Below are positions 6,800-12,310 of a stretch of 21,994 nucleotides of DNA, one piece after another; position 1 is the stretch's first letter; every line of letters begins with the position of its first letter. The stretch lies in NCBI GenBank assembly GCA_031266495.1, contig JAISAX010000229.1:1-21994 (forward strand), written 5' to 3'. The position numbers and the translations under genes were made by a program. Below the pieces are notes generated by a model. That model did no database searches. It was not told where the DNA came from and saw only the letters and a program-made list of their open reading frames with translations. This DNA is from Opitutaceae bacterium (GTDB lineage Bacteria; Verrucomicrobiota; Verrucomicrobiae; Opitutales; Opitutaceae).

Positions 6800-7675
6800 T
6801 CAAAAATGCTGGTCGGAAAACGGATCGGCATCGGGGCGCGGGACCGGGGAAACGGGCGCGGCGGGAACGGTGGCAACCTGTCGAACGGGCGCCGGGACCG
6901 GGGTCCGTGCCGGGACCGGGGAAACGGGCTTGGGGGTTTTGTCCGTTTTCCACCATTGGTGGAGTTTTTGGCGAGTGCGGGGCTGGCTGCATACATGCAC
7001 CAGATAGGCGACGGCGGCAACGGCCAGGGTTCCCCAGCCGACAATCGAGGATTTTCCGTCGCCGTTATCCACCTGCGCATCGATAACCTCGCACAGGTTC
7101 CGGTGCATGTCACGGGGAGGTTGCGCCTCGTCGTGTTCGCCCGTTACCACGCCCGTTGTCAGGTACGTCGTCCGCGCAACCAGTTCGGCCACTGTCTTCG
7201 AGGAAACGGCCCCGGGGGCACCGTTCCCGTCCGTTTCGCCCGGCGCGGCGGCATCGCCGGAAACGGACAAGCCCGTTTTCCCCGTTTCCCCATCAGGCGG
7301 GGGGGGAGGGGGGACGTCCGGGATAAAACTCGCCATCGGCGGGGAAACGGGCGGTTCAGCCGATCCGGGCGCCGATCCGGGCGCGGGCGCGGGCACAGGA
7401 TCGGGGCGGCTCCCTCCTTTTTTCGGACGCCCTCCGATCGGCATGTAACGGCCCTTGCCGTTCACGAACGGCGTGCCGTCCGCGTTGACCTTGTGTTTGC
7501 CGGGCACAAACACCGTCCCCCCTGCATCCGCAGGCGAGGGGGGAGGGGGGGGGAGGGGGGAGGGAAGGGGCTTTGACCCCTCCTCTCCCGTCACAGGCGG
7601 CATCTCCAACGATACCGTTTCCGCGGCCGTTATCTGTCCGGCTTTGTCTGGTTTGTCTGGGTTATTATCATGCAT
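6800..7675 (-). CDS. Long proline-rich protein with one membrane segment
   Basis: The frame encodes 291 residues. The first 130 are Pro/Gly/Asp-rich and low in complexity (PLPSPLPPPPPSPADAGG), then a mixed region (about 150-205). One membrane span lies near residues 210-228 (SSIVGWGTLAVAAVAYLVHV), followed by a second proline- and valine-rich tail with repeated PVSP units. Several G/C runs of 7 or more bases in the first half make the frame vulnerable to slippage or sequencing error. It has the same general design as the next gene down. It could span the envelope or link capsid and membrane, but the role is unknown. Confidence 0.5.
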   Translation of the reverse strand: MHDNNPDKPDKAGQITAAETVSLEMPPVTGEEGSKPLPSPLPPPPPSPADAGGTVFVPGKHKVNADGTPFVNGKGRYMPIGGRPKKGGSRPDPVPAPAPGSAPGSAEPPVSPPMASFIPDVPPPPPPDGETGKTGLSVSGDAAAPGETDGNGAPGAVSSKTVAELVARTTYLTTGVVTGEHDEAQPPRDMHRNLCEVIDAQVDNGDGKSSIVGWGTLAVAAVAYLVHVCSQPRTRQKLHQWWKTDKTPKPVSPVPARTPVPAPVRQVATVPAAPVSPVPRPDADPFSDQHF

Positions 7676-7713
7676 AACAGTAAAAAAAACGGGCTTGTGT
7701 AACTCGTGAAAAT

Positions 7714-7914
7714 TCAGGGGACCGACACGTTGTAACTGTAGCTGAAGTTATCACCCGCATACTTCCATGCCAGGTACGCCGGGAACCCCTGGCGCCGGAA
7801 CGCCAGATAACGCCCGACGCGACGGCGGAACCGGTGTTGTGCGGGCGTTTTCCCTTTCCTCGAAAGGCGAACGCAAAACGCCCGCACACGGCCAAACGAC
7901 CGTAGTGCGGGCAT
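7714..7914 (-). CDS. Small basic ORF after the RHH gene (doubtful)
   Basis: From ATG 7914 the frame encodes 66 residues. The second half (RRRVGRYLAFRRQGFPAYLA) is very basic and resembles many short phage peptides. The first part is encoded inside the terminator-like hairpin of the duplicated segment. It may be an independent gene or only the end of the longer frame from 8619. The stretch between it and 7675 holds nothing else recognisable. Confidence 0.3.
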   Translation of the reverse strand: MPALRSFGRVRAFCVRLSRKGKTPAQHRFRRRVGRYLAFRRQGFPAYLAWKYAGDNFSYSYNVSVP

Positions 7915-8619
7915 CGCTACCGCAGGGGAGGGGAGGAACGTCAGGATGTCAGGGAAATTTCGTGCCGTTCGCACAACGCCACGATTTCCTGATGGATGGT
8001 GCGCAGGGAATCGGCCATGGCCACTGGCGGCAGCGCGACCGTCACCAACCGGCCCGTCGTCGCTACTATCCGCGCCGACACGCCCAGCAACTCCGACACC
8101 GTCATGCCCGATCTCCGGGCCACTTCCGACAGGCGCGCATACTCGCGAGCCCGCAATTTCACCGTCACTTTCGCCGCTCCAGCAGATTTTTTTCCGTTTT
8201 TCATTGTAATGTGTATTTGAGAAATGATCCCCACCCGGGATCGGGGCTCTCTCAGGCACATTACTACCTGCGACGGTATTCCCGGCTCGCGCCGGTGTTT
8301 TATTTCCGCCTGCCACCCCGAAATTGGGTATGCCAAGAGACTGGACACAAAAAAACGGCTCTGTCGGGACCGGCTTTCCGGTAATGTGTGATGAGAGGCC
8401 GCCAGAGAGCGCGAAAAGGGCGAAGAGGACAAGCGCAATTTTGGCAGGCGTTTTTTTCCGGAAGATTCCCCGCTCGATAAACCCTGCGTTGAGGAGCGCC
8501 ATGGTCACCGACAGGGCCATGTCCAGCCTGGGCATTTCTGTCGTGAAACAACTCAGGGCCAGATATGCCACATTGACCCCTACCATCAGGGCGAGCCACC
8601 GGTCGATATTGCCTTTCAT
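7714..8619 (-). CDS. Three-span membrane protein whose frame runs into the duplicated segment
   Basis: From ATG 8619 the frame starts MKGNIDRWLALMVGVNVAYL and has three membrane segments at about 9-26, 33-48 and 58-75; the third (KIALVLFALFALSGGLSS) is encoded by the duplicated segment. The start overlaps the previous stop as ATGA, so translation is probably coupled to the rep operon. The open frame continues to 7714 (301 residues) through the structured region and the RHH gene in another frame, and that long tail is doubtful. The functional protein may be about 80 residues plus an uncertain tail. A small inner-membrane protein of unknown role. Confidence 0.4.
   Translation of the reverse strand: MKGNIDRWLALMVGVNVAYLALSCFTTEMPRLDMALSVTMALLNAGFIERGIFRKKTPAKIALVLFALFALSGGLSSHITGKPVPTEPFFCVQSLGIPNFGVAGGNKTPARAGNTVAGSNVPERAPIPGGDHFSNTHYNEKRKKICWSGESDGEIAGSRVCAPVGSGPEIGHDGVGVAGRVGADSSDDGPVGDGRAAASGHGRFPAHHPSGNRGVVRTARNFPDILTFLPSPAVAMPALRSFGRVRAFCVRLSRKGKTPAQHRFRRRVGRYLAFRRQGFPAYLAWKYAGDNFSYSYNVSVP
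7880..7912 (-). terminator. Conserved hairpin after RHH gene, copy 1
   Basis: GCCCGCAC (7880-7887) pairs with GTGCGGGC (7905-7912), and ACGG (7888-7891) with CCGT (7900-7903), leaving one bulged A. Copy 2 has a hairpin at the same place with a compensated base pair. It lies downstream of the RHH stop on the minus strand; without a U-run it may be an attenuator. Confidence 0.55.
7941..8204 (-). CDS. Ribbon-helix-helix DNA-binding protein, copy 1
   Basis: The frame encodes 87 residues from ATG 8204. A short beta-strand KVTVKLRAREY (about 12-22) is followed by two helices (ARLSEVARRSGMTVSELLGV), the layout of the Arc/CopG ribbon-helix-helix fold, which binds DNA as a dimer through the strand. 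The second half (residues about 57-87) is a predicted helix identical to copy 2. There is no clear Shine-Dalgarno site: the start codon lies one base from the structured region and its octamer. The frame is open upstream to 8438, but that part lies in the structured region. A self-regulator or copy-control protein is likely. Confidence 0.7.
   Translation of the reverse strand: MKNGKKSAGAAKVTVKLRAREYARLSEVARRSGMTVSELLGVSARIVATTGRLVTVALPPVAMADSLRTIHQEIVALCERHEISLTS
8206..8388 (-). ncRNA. Structured upstream region with thrice-repeated octamer, copy 1
   Basis: GTAATGTG lies at 8206-8213 and 8381-8388 and its reverse complement CACATTAC at 8257-8264. The middle copy sits in a hairpin loop closed by CAGG/CCTG (8253-8256, 8267-8270). 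Other stems are GATCCC/GGGATC (8226-8231, 8237-8242), CCGGC/GCCGG (8282-8286, 8291-8295), AGAG/CTCT (8336-8339, 8359-8362) around a conserved loop TGGACACAAAAAAAC, and ACCGG/CCGGT (8369-8373, 8378-8382), which abuts the third octamer. Copy 2 has the same layout with different paired bases. It could act as RNA leader or as single-stranded DNA; the type given is a guess. Confidence 0.55.
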
Positions 8620-8840
8620 GCGTTTGCCTCCGTTTCCCCGGCCAGCGCCAGCGCTGCGATTTCGCGTTCCACCGCCCGGGCTTCCCGATGCAATGCGAAC
8701 AGTCTGGACGCGTCGCTTTCGGGCGCGTTGTACATTCGGGCCACCAGCCCGCAACGCCGTTTCCGCAGCTCCCACAAGCGCAACCCGCGCCGCGTTTCCG
8801 CGCCGGAGAGCCTGCGTTTTCCGTGTGTCGTCGTGGTCAT
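8616..8840 (-). CDS. Small helical protein of the rep operon
   Basis: The frame encodes 74 residues starting MTTTTHGKRRLSGAETRRGL. It is very basic in the first half and forms a probable long helix or coiled coil in the second (ALHREARAVEREIAALALAG). Both ends overlap neighbouring genes by the four bases ATGA, which supports that it is real and co-translated. No family is recognised; the basic N-terminus would allow DNA binding. Confidence 0.6.
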   Translation of the reverse strand: MTTTTHGKRRLSGAETRRGLRLWELRKRRCGLVARMYNAPESDASRLFALHREARAVEREIAALALAGETEANA

Positions 8841-9259
8841 GCTGTCACGGCCTCCGTTTTGACGATCGCCTCGCCGCCCGTGAGGGAGCGTTGAAGAAAC
8901 GACAGCGTTTCCGGCGCCCGCGCCGGTTCCTCCACGTATGCCAGCGCGCCAAGGGCCGCGATGACGGTATCCGGCCCCATTTTTAACAGCCTGCCCATCT
9001 GCGCCTGCAACTTTTCCACCGCCCGCTCCGGTGTGCTCGCCAGGTCCGTGACCTTTGCCAGCCGATGCTGTATCCGGTACGCTTCCCGAATCCGGACCTT
9101 TGCCATGCCGTTGCTGACCGCCAGCACGGTAACGGGGCGCAACGTCAGCTGGTCGCCAAACGGGCCGGGCATGAGCCAGAGCGCGGCCATCGGGAACGAC
9201 GGGCGCGCAACGGCGGAGGCAGGGGGGAGCGTTTCGGAGGTTCGGGCTTCGTTTTTCAT
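8837..9259 (-). CDS. Hypothetical protein coupled to rep
   Basis: The frame encodes 140 residues. The start overlaps the rep stop as ATGA (9256-9259) and the stop overlaps the next start the same way. The N-terminal 25 residues are Ser/Ala/Pro-rich. Residues about 26-65 look like beta-strands (LTLRPVTVLAVSNGMAKVRI), and the rest looks helical (TPERAVEKLQAQMGRLLK). Position directly after rep suggests a replication accessory role such as a single-strand DNA-binding protein, but no OB-fold motif can be shown. Confidence 0.6.
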   Translation of the reverse strand: MKNEARTSETLPPASAVARPSFPMAALWLMPGPFGDQLTLRPVTVLAVSNGMAKVRIREAYRIQHRLAKVTDLASTPERAVEKLQAQMGRLLKMGPDTVIAALGALAYVEEPARAPETLSFLQRSLTGGEAIVKTEAVTA

Positions 9260-10959
9260 GCTATTTTGGCGCGGATTTGATCGGCAATTTCGGGGAAAAC
9301 CGGTGTCACCGGTGGAGGATGGAAGGGGGGAGGGGGGCCGGTCCGGACAGTAACGGCACTGGTGTGAACTTTAATGGGGGCAACCCCTTCGCGCATGGCG
9401 GCGGCAACCCCCGCCGCGTCGACGCCCGCCGCCTCCAGCATCGGCCGCACAAACGGCATCGAACACACGCGCGCGTAGTCCGCCGCGGTGTGCCCGTAGT
9501 TGAAAACCATTACGTGCGGCGTCACCCGCGGCGTGTGGACCGACATGCACACCAGCCGGGCAAACACCCGGTTGCGCATCGCAGGCGGCTCAGGCGGCCC
9601 GATCGGCTCCGGCGGATCGTCAAACAGACGCGATTTTTCCGGGCCGCGCCATGTCCGCTTCACCGCCTCCTTCCTCTGGAGTTTTGCAAGCGTTTCCAAC
9701 TCAACCTTTTCCGCTTTCGCTTGTTCCAGCGTCCGCTTGCTGCGGTCCTTCTTCGATGCGTTGTGATCCGGCTTCACCCGGATTTCCAGTTTCAGCGTTT
9801 TGGTGTTCCGCCACCGCGTCAGCTTCAGGCAGTTGACCCGCCTGTGCCGGATTTCGGCCCGCAACGGCCCGAGCGGCTCCGCCAACCGCACCTTGAACAG
9901 CGCCTCCGCAAGGTCAAACAGCTCGTCCTGCGACAGCCTGCGCAAGTCCGCCGGCTTGGCGCAGTATTTTATCGCCTCGCGGATGTCCTCGATCCCCCCG
10001 CATTCACGAAACCCCCATTCCCAGGCGGCGTGCATCTTCGCCAGAAAATATTGCCACGATCCCGCCTGCGGCGCCTCCCCGGCCTCTACCGGCACGTTCG
10101 GCAGCCTCCCCTTCGACAGGTGAATCAGCACGTTGATGTGCGGATAATAGGTCCGCTCCCCCCTCTCGTTCCGGTGTTCGCACACCTCAAGGTCGCTCTT
10201 GGCGATCCAGCGCTCGCCCTTGTGCCCGTACAGGCGCACGCGCACCAGCCCCCTGGCAGTCGGTTCGCTGGCCTCCTCGACCTTCTCTCCGGTCGATTTG
10301 ATCCGCAGGTACGTGAGCGAACCGACTTCCGTTATGCGTAACAGAAAACGGATACCGAGTTCCTTCAGCCACTCTTCGTCGTGCAGCTTGGACAACTTCC
10401 GCTGCATCATCCGGATCGTTGCCTGCAATTCCCCCACCGTCATCCGCCCCGGCCCGTGAAACACCATGTAACGGTCCCATGGATGGCGGACGTGCCAGAA
10501 TTCGGCCGCAATCAAGAGCTTTGCCCGCTTTCGCGCCGCCGTCATCGGAATAAAATTCTTGTCGGCGCAATGGGGCAGGTCCATCGCCATCCCCGTCAGC
10601 AGGTCCACCACGGCCGTCGAGGGCGCATGGCGGGGCTTGTAGCCTTTCCCCCCGGCCATCTCCAGCATGTAGGAAATCCAGTCGGAATCGTCATTCAGCT
10701 TCGCCCGCTGCCGACAGGCTTTTAACCAGCCCGGCAGGTCAATCACCTCCGCCGACCGGTTGCGGATCAACCCTTCCAGCGCCGACTCCCTCGACCGCCA
10801 GAGTTCCTGCATCGCATACCACTCGATTTCGTCCCTGGTCGGTTCGTAGTACGAACAGTCTTCCGACGACAGCTCCCACGAATCCAGCAGCATCCGCTCC
10901 CTCGACAGCGCTCCGGGGGTTGCGGCCGTTGTGGCCGTGGCTGTTGTGGCGTCCGTCAT
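9256..10959 (-). CDS. rep: Rolling-circle replication initiator (HUH-type Rep)
   Basis: The frame encodes 567 residues. Rep nicks one strand of the viral DNA at the origin through a catalytic tyrosine and starts rolling-circle synthesis. The metal-binding strand reads YYPHINVLIH (271-280), with His274 and Asn276 in place of the usual second histidine. The catalytic helix reads REAIKYCAKPADL (327-339), with candidate Tyr332 and Lys335. The tryptophan-rich helix between them (about 302-318) is typical of Rep proteins. The C-terminal 150 residues are basic and then Pro-rich, without a visible helicase motif. A strong Shine-Dalgarno site AGGAGG lies 7 bases before the ATG, unusual in this element. 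The RHH gene of copy 2 precedes it, a layout like copG-rep of plasmid pMV158. Confidence 0.75.
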   Translation of the reverse strand: MTDATTATATTAATPGALSRERMLLDSWELSSEDCSYYEPTRDEIEWYAMQELWRSRESALEGLIRNRSAEVIDLPGWLKACRQRAKLNDDSDWISYMLEMAGGKGYKPRHAPSTAVVDLLTGMAMDLPHCADKNFIPMTAARKRAKLLIAAEFWHVRHPWDRYMVFHGPGRMTVGELQATIRMMQRKLSKLHDEEWLKELGIRFLLRITEVGSLTYLRIKSTGEKVEEASEPTARGLVRVRLYGHKGERWIAKSDLEVCEHRNERGERTYYPHINVLIHLSKGRLPNVPVEAGEAPQAGSWQYFLAKMHAAWEWGFRECGGIEDIREAIKYCAKPADLRRLSQDELFDLAEALFKVRLAEPLGPLRAEIRHRRVNCLKLTRWRNTKTLKLEIRVKPDHNASKKDRSKRTLEQAKAEKVELETLAKLQRKEAVKRTWRGPEKSRLFDDPPEPIGPPEPPAMRNRVFARLVCMSVHTPRVTPHVMVFNYGHTAADYARVCSMPFVRPMLEAAGVDAAGVAAAMREGVAPIKVHTSAVTVRTGPPPPFHPPPVTPVFPEIADQIRAKIA

Positions 10960-11837
10960 GACGCCACCTCCTCTCCGGCCAAAGAAAACGCCCGCAAACG
11001 GCCGGAAAGCCGCCTTGCGGGCGTCGCTACTACTGCAGGGAGGGGGAGGTTCGTCAGGATGTCAGGGAAATTTCGTGCCGTTCGCACAACGCCACGATTT
11101 CCTGATGGATGGTGCGCAGGGAATCGGCCATGGCCACTGGCGGCGGAACGACCGACACCAACCGGCCCGTCGACGCTACTATCCGCGCCGACACGCCCAG
11201 CAACTCCGTCACCGTCATGCCCGCGCTCCGGGCCACTTCCGACAGGCGCGCATACTCGCGCACCCGCAATTTCACCGTCACCGCCGCTCCAGCAGTCTTC
11301 TTTCCGTTTTTCATTATCGTATAGTTTTGAGAAATGATCCCAACCCGGGATCGGGGTTCTCTCGGGGCTATACGACCCCGCAACGGTATTCCCGGCTCGC
11401 GCCGGTGTTCTATTCCCGTTTGCCACCCCGAAATTGGGAGCGTCAACGTATGGACACAAAAAAACGACGCGAACCGGAGCCGAAACGGCGTATAGACTTG
11501 AGAGGCCGCCAGAGAGCGCGAAAAGGGCGAAGAGGACAAGCGCAATTTTGGCGGTGACGTCGATCCAGATCATGCGTGCGACGGGGAAGCGGTGTCCGTA
11601 GCATTCCGACCAGCCGGGGAGGCGGTGAGGCTCTGCCGTGGTGTCCGTTGACCGGATCACGCCGGACAGGCGGCGAGTCTTGCCGTAACCGCAGGACAAC
11701 ACGACGCGTCGGCCGCGACGGCACGTGCGTGCGTTCCATCGCGGGCCGTCCGGCCGATACTCGACATGCTTTTCGCCACAGGCGAAGGCATCGAAAAACG
11801 CCCGTTTCAGAGGGATGAACAGAGGGGGGGGGTTCAT
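10956..11837 (-). CDS. ASCH-domain-like protein fused to the duplicated segment
   Basis: The first 95 residues from ATG 11837 look like an ASCH-type protein: LFIPLKRAFFDAFACGEKHV at about 6-25, then EYRPDGPRWN, VVLSCGYG and a C-terminal MIWIDV strand. ASCH domains bind RNA or modified nucleosides and are common in phages. Right after IDVT the frame enters the duplicated segment (KIALVLFALFALSGG) and stays open to 10956, 293 residues in all, overlapping the RHH gene. The native stop has been lost at the junction. The product is either an ASCH domain with a hydrophobic tail or a damaged gene. Its start lies 8 bases after the previous stop. Confidence 0.5.
   Translation of the reverse strand: MNPPPLFIPLKRAFFDAFACGEKHVEYRPDGPRWNARTCRRGRRVVLSCGYGKTRRLSGVIRSTDTTAEPHRLPGWSECYGHRFPVARMIWIDVTAKIALVLFALFALSGGLSSLYAVSAPVRVVFLCPYVDAPNFGVANGNRTPARAGNTVAGSYSPERTPIPGWDHFSKLYDNEKRKEDCWSGGDGEIAGARVCAPVGSGPERGHDGDGVAGRVGADSSVDGPVGVGRSAASGHGRFPAHHPSGNRGVVRTARNFPDILTNLPLPAVVATPARRLSGRLRAFSLAGEEVAS
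10989..11023 (-). terminator. Conserved hairpin between RHH gene and rep, copy 2
   Basis: CGCCCGCAA (10989-10997) pairs perfectly with TTGCGGGCG (11015-11023); an inner CGGC/GCCG adds four pairs. Relative to copy 1 one C-G pair has become A-T, a compensated change. Lying between the RHH stop and the rep Shine-Dalgarno site, it could attenuate rep transcription. Confidence 0.55.
11054..11314 (-). CDS. Ribbon-helix-helix DNA-binding protein, copy 2
   Basis: The frame encodes 86 residues from ATG 11314 and is about 90% identical to copy 1, with one residue deleted just before the beta-strand. The strand VTVKLRVREY and the helices ARLSEVARSAGMTVTELLGV fit the ribbon-helix-helix fold. The DNA-contacting strand residues are nearly the same in both copies, so the two proteins probably bind similar sites although their upstream octamers differ. 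It is the gene immediately before rep and could set rep expression as CopG does in pMV158. Confidence 0.7.
   Translation of the reverse strand: MKNGKKTAGAAVTVKLRVREYARLSEVARSAGMTVTELLGVSARIVASTGRLVSVVPPPVAMADSLRTIHQEIVALCERHEISLTS
11317..11495 (-). ncRNA. Structured upstream region with thrice-repeated octamer, copy 2
   Basis: TCGTATAG (11317-11324) recurs inverted as CTATACGA (11368-11375), and its last seven bases recur at 11489-11495. The inverted copy is the loop of CGGGG/CCCCG (11363-11367, 11376-11380). Further stems are GATCCC/GGGATC (11336-11341, 11347-11352), CCGGC/GCCGG (11392-11405), GCGTC/GACGC (11440-11444, 11466-11470) and GCCG/CGGC (11479-11482, 11486-11489). Positions match copy 1 while the octamer and three stems differ in sequence but keep their pairing. 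Role unknown. Confidence 0.55.
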
Positions 11838-11845
11838 GCGGAAAC

Positions 11846-12178
11846 CTACAGCGGGGAGAATCCGCCCACGCGCCAGACTTCGGGTACGGCGTAGAAATAC
11901 GGGGCGAAAGGGCGAACGGGGGAAATTTTCCCGTCCATGCGCCAGCGAGTCAGGGTGGAGGTGCAGACGCCCAGGGAAAACGCCGTTTCCTTGTGGGTAA
12001 GATGCGTTCGCGTGAAGGCCCGGAATTCTTCCGGGGACATTTCCCGTGCCATTTCTGGCATCGGCACGGTTGTTTTCCCGTTTGATGCGGGGAAAAAGGC
12101 AGAATTCGCGGCAGATTTCCGTTTTTCAGAGGTCATTTGGCTCATTTTTTGCTTGGACATTAAGTTGTTCATTTTCAA
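11846..12178 (-). CDS. Helix-turn-helix protein at the element's right end
   Basis: The frame encodes up to 110 residues; the first start is a TTG at 12178 and ATGs follow at 12172, 12160, 12145 and 12136, so the true N-terminus is uncertain. Residues about 57-90 (LTHKETAFSLGVCTSTLTRW) look like a helix-turn-helix of the MerR/excisionase or Cro type, preceded by a helix (MSPEEFRAFTRT). It is the first gene of the leftward operon and begins just inside the dif-like site, so its promoter must overlap that site or lie beyond it; the promoter would change when the element circularises. A regulator of early genes or of excision is likely. Confidence 0.6.
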   Translation of the reverse strand: MKMNNLMSKQKMSQMTSEKRKSAANSAFFPASNGKTTVPMPEMAREMSPEEFRAFTRTHLTHKETAFSLGVCTSTLTRWRMDGKISPVRPFAPYFYAVPEVWRVGGFSPL

Positions 12179-12190
12179 CGGGTTCCATCA

Positions 12191-12218
12191 TCAACGCACA
12201 ATATACATTATGTCTAAT
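12191..12218 (+). other. dif-like XerC/XerD site, right end of the element
   Basis: TCAACGCACAA, central TATACA, TTATGTCTAAT. The right arm matches the E. coli XerD arm TTATGTTAAAT at 9 of 11 positions and the left arm matches the XerC arm at 6 of 11. The better arm faces the chromosome and the poorer arm faces the element, as expected if recombination joined a host arm with a viral arm. The second site should lie left of position 1. Confidence 0.65.
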
Positions 12219-12310
12219 CAGAGGTTCGACGAGAGGGAAGATTCCCCGAACGATTCTCGGCGATTATTCTTAACGTGCCGGCATGCCTCGACAGCATGGA
12301 GATTTTCCAC

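Larger units (their letters stand above)
7875..8445. repeat. Duplicated segment, copy 1
   Basis: This 571-bp segment matches 10985-11552 in the same orientation. The 3' half of the RHH gene (about 7941-8032) and the block 8392-8445 are identical to copy 2. The middle of the RHH gene differs at scattered positions and the upstream structured region differs at its paired parts. Similarity stops sharply after 8445, inside the gene starting at 8619. The two copies flank the rep module. Confidence 0.85.
10985..11552. repeat. Duplicated segment, copy 2
   Basis: This 568-bp segment matches 7875-8445. The last 54 bases (11499-11552) equal 8392-8445 exactly. Similarity ends in the ASCH-domain gene, which thereby becomes fused to the duplicated sequence. 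The other end lies about 25 bases before the rep start codon, so the copy supplies the whole upstream region of rep. Confidence 0.85.
1..12218 (-). mobile_element. Integrated virus-like element (probable membrane-containing double-jelly-roll virus), left end outside window
   Basis: All supported genes from the left edge to 11,846-12,178 lie on the minus strand, closely spaced, and do not resemble housekeeping genes. The set includes a rolling-circle Rep, a short P-loop packaging-type ATPase, a C5 methyltransferase, a 325-residue capsid-like protein and at least seven small proteins with one or two membrane segments. It ends on the right at a dif-like site beside malQ. This combination is known from corticoviruses and FLiP-like viruses; inoviruses also integrate at dif, but their Zot ATPase is longer and membrane-anchored. 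No integrase or relaxase is seen, which fits use of host XerC/XerD. The visible part exceeds 12 kb, more than the roughly 9-10 kb of the type viruses. Confidence 0.75.

Noticed and set aside
7941..8438. 165-residue N-terminally extended form of the RHH protein
   Set aside because: The extension is open in both copies but runs through the structured region, whose changes preserve base pairing rather than protein sequence.
1..12218. Filamentous phage (inovirus) interpretation
   Set aside because: The dif site, Rep and small membrane proteins would fit, but the ATPase is too short and lacks a membrane segment, no secretin or pIII-like protein is seen, and the 325-residue soluble protein suits a capsid better. 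It is kept as the main alternative.
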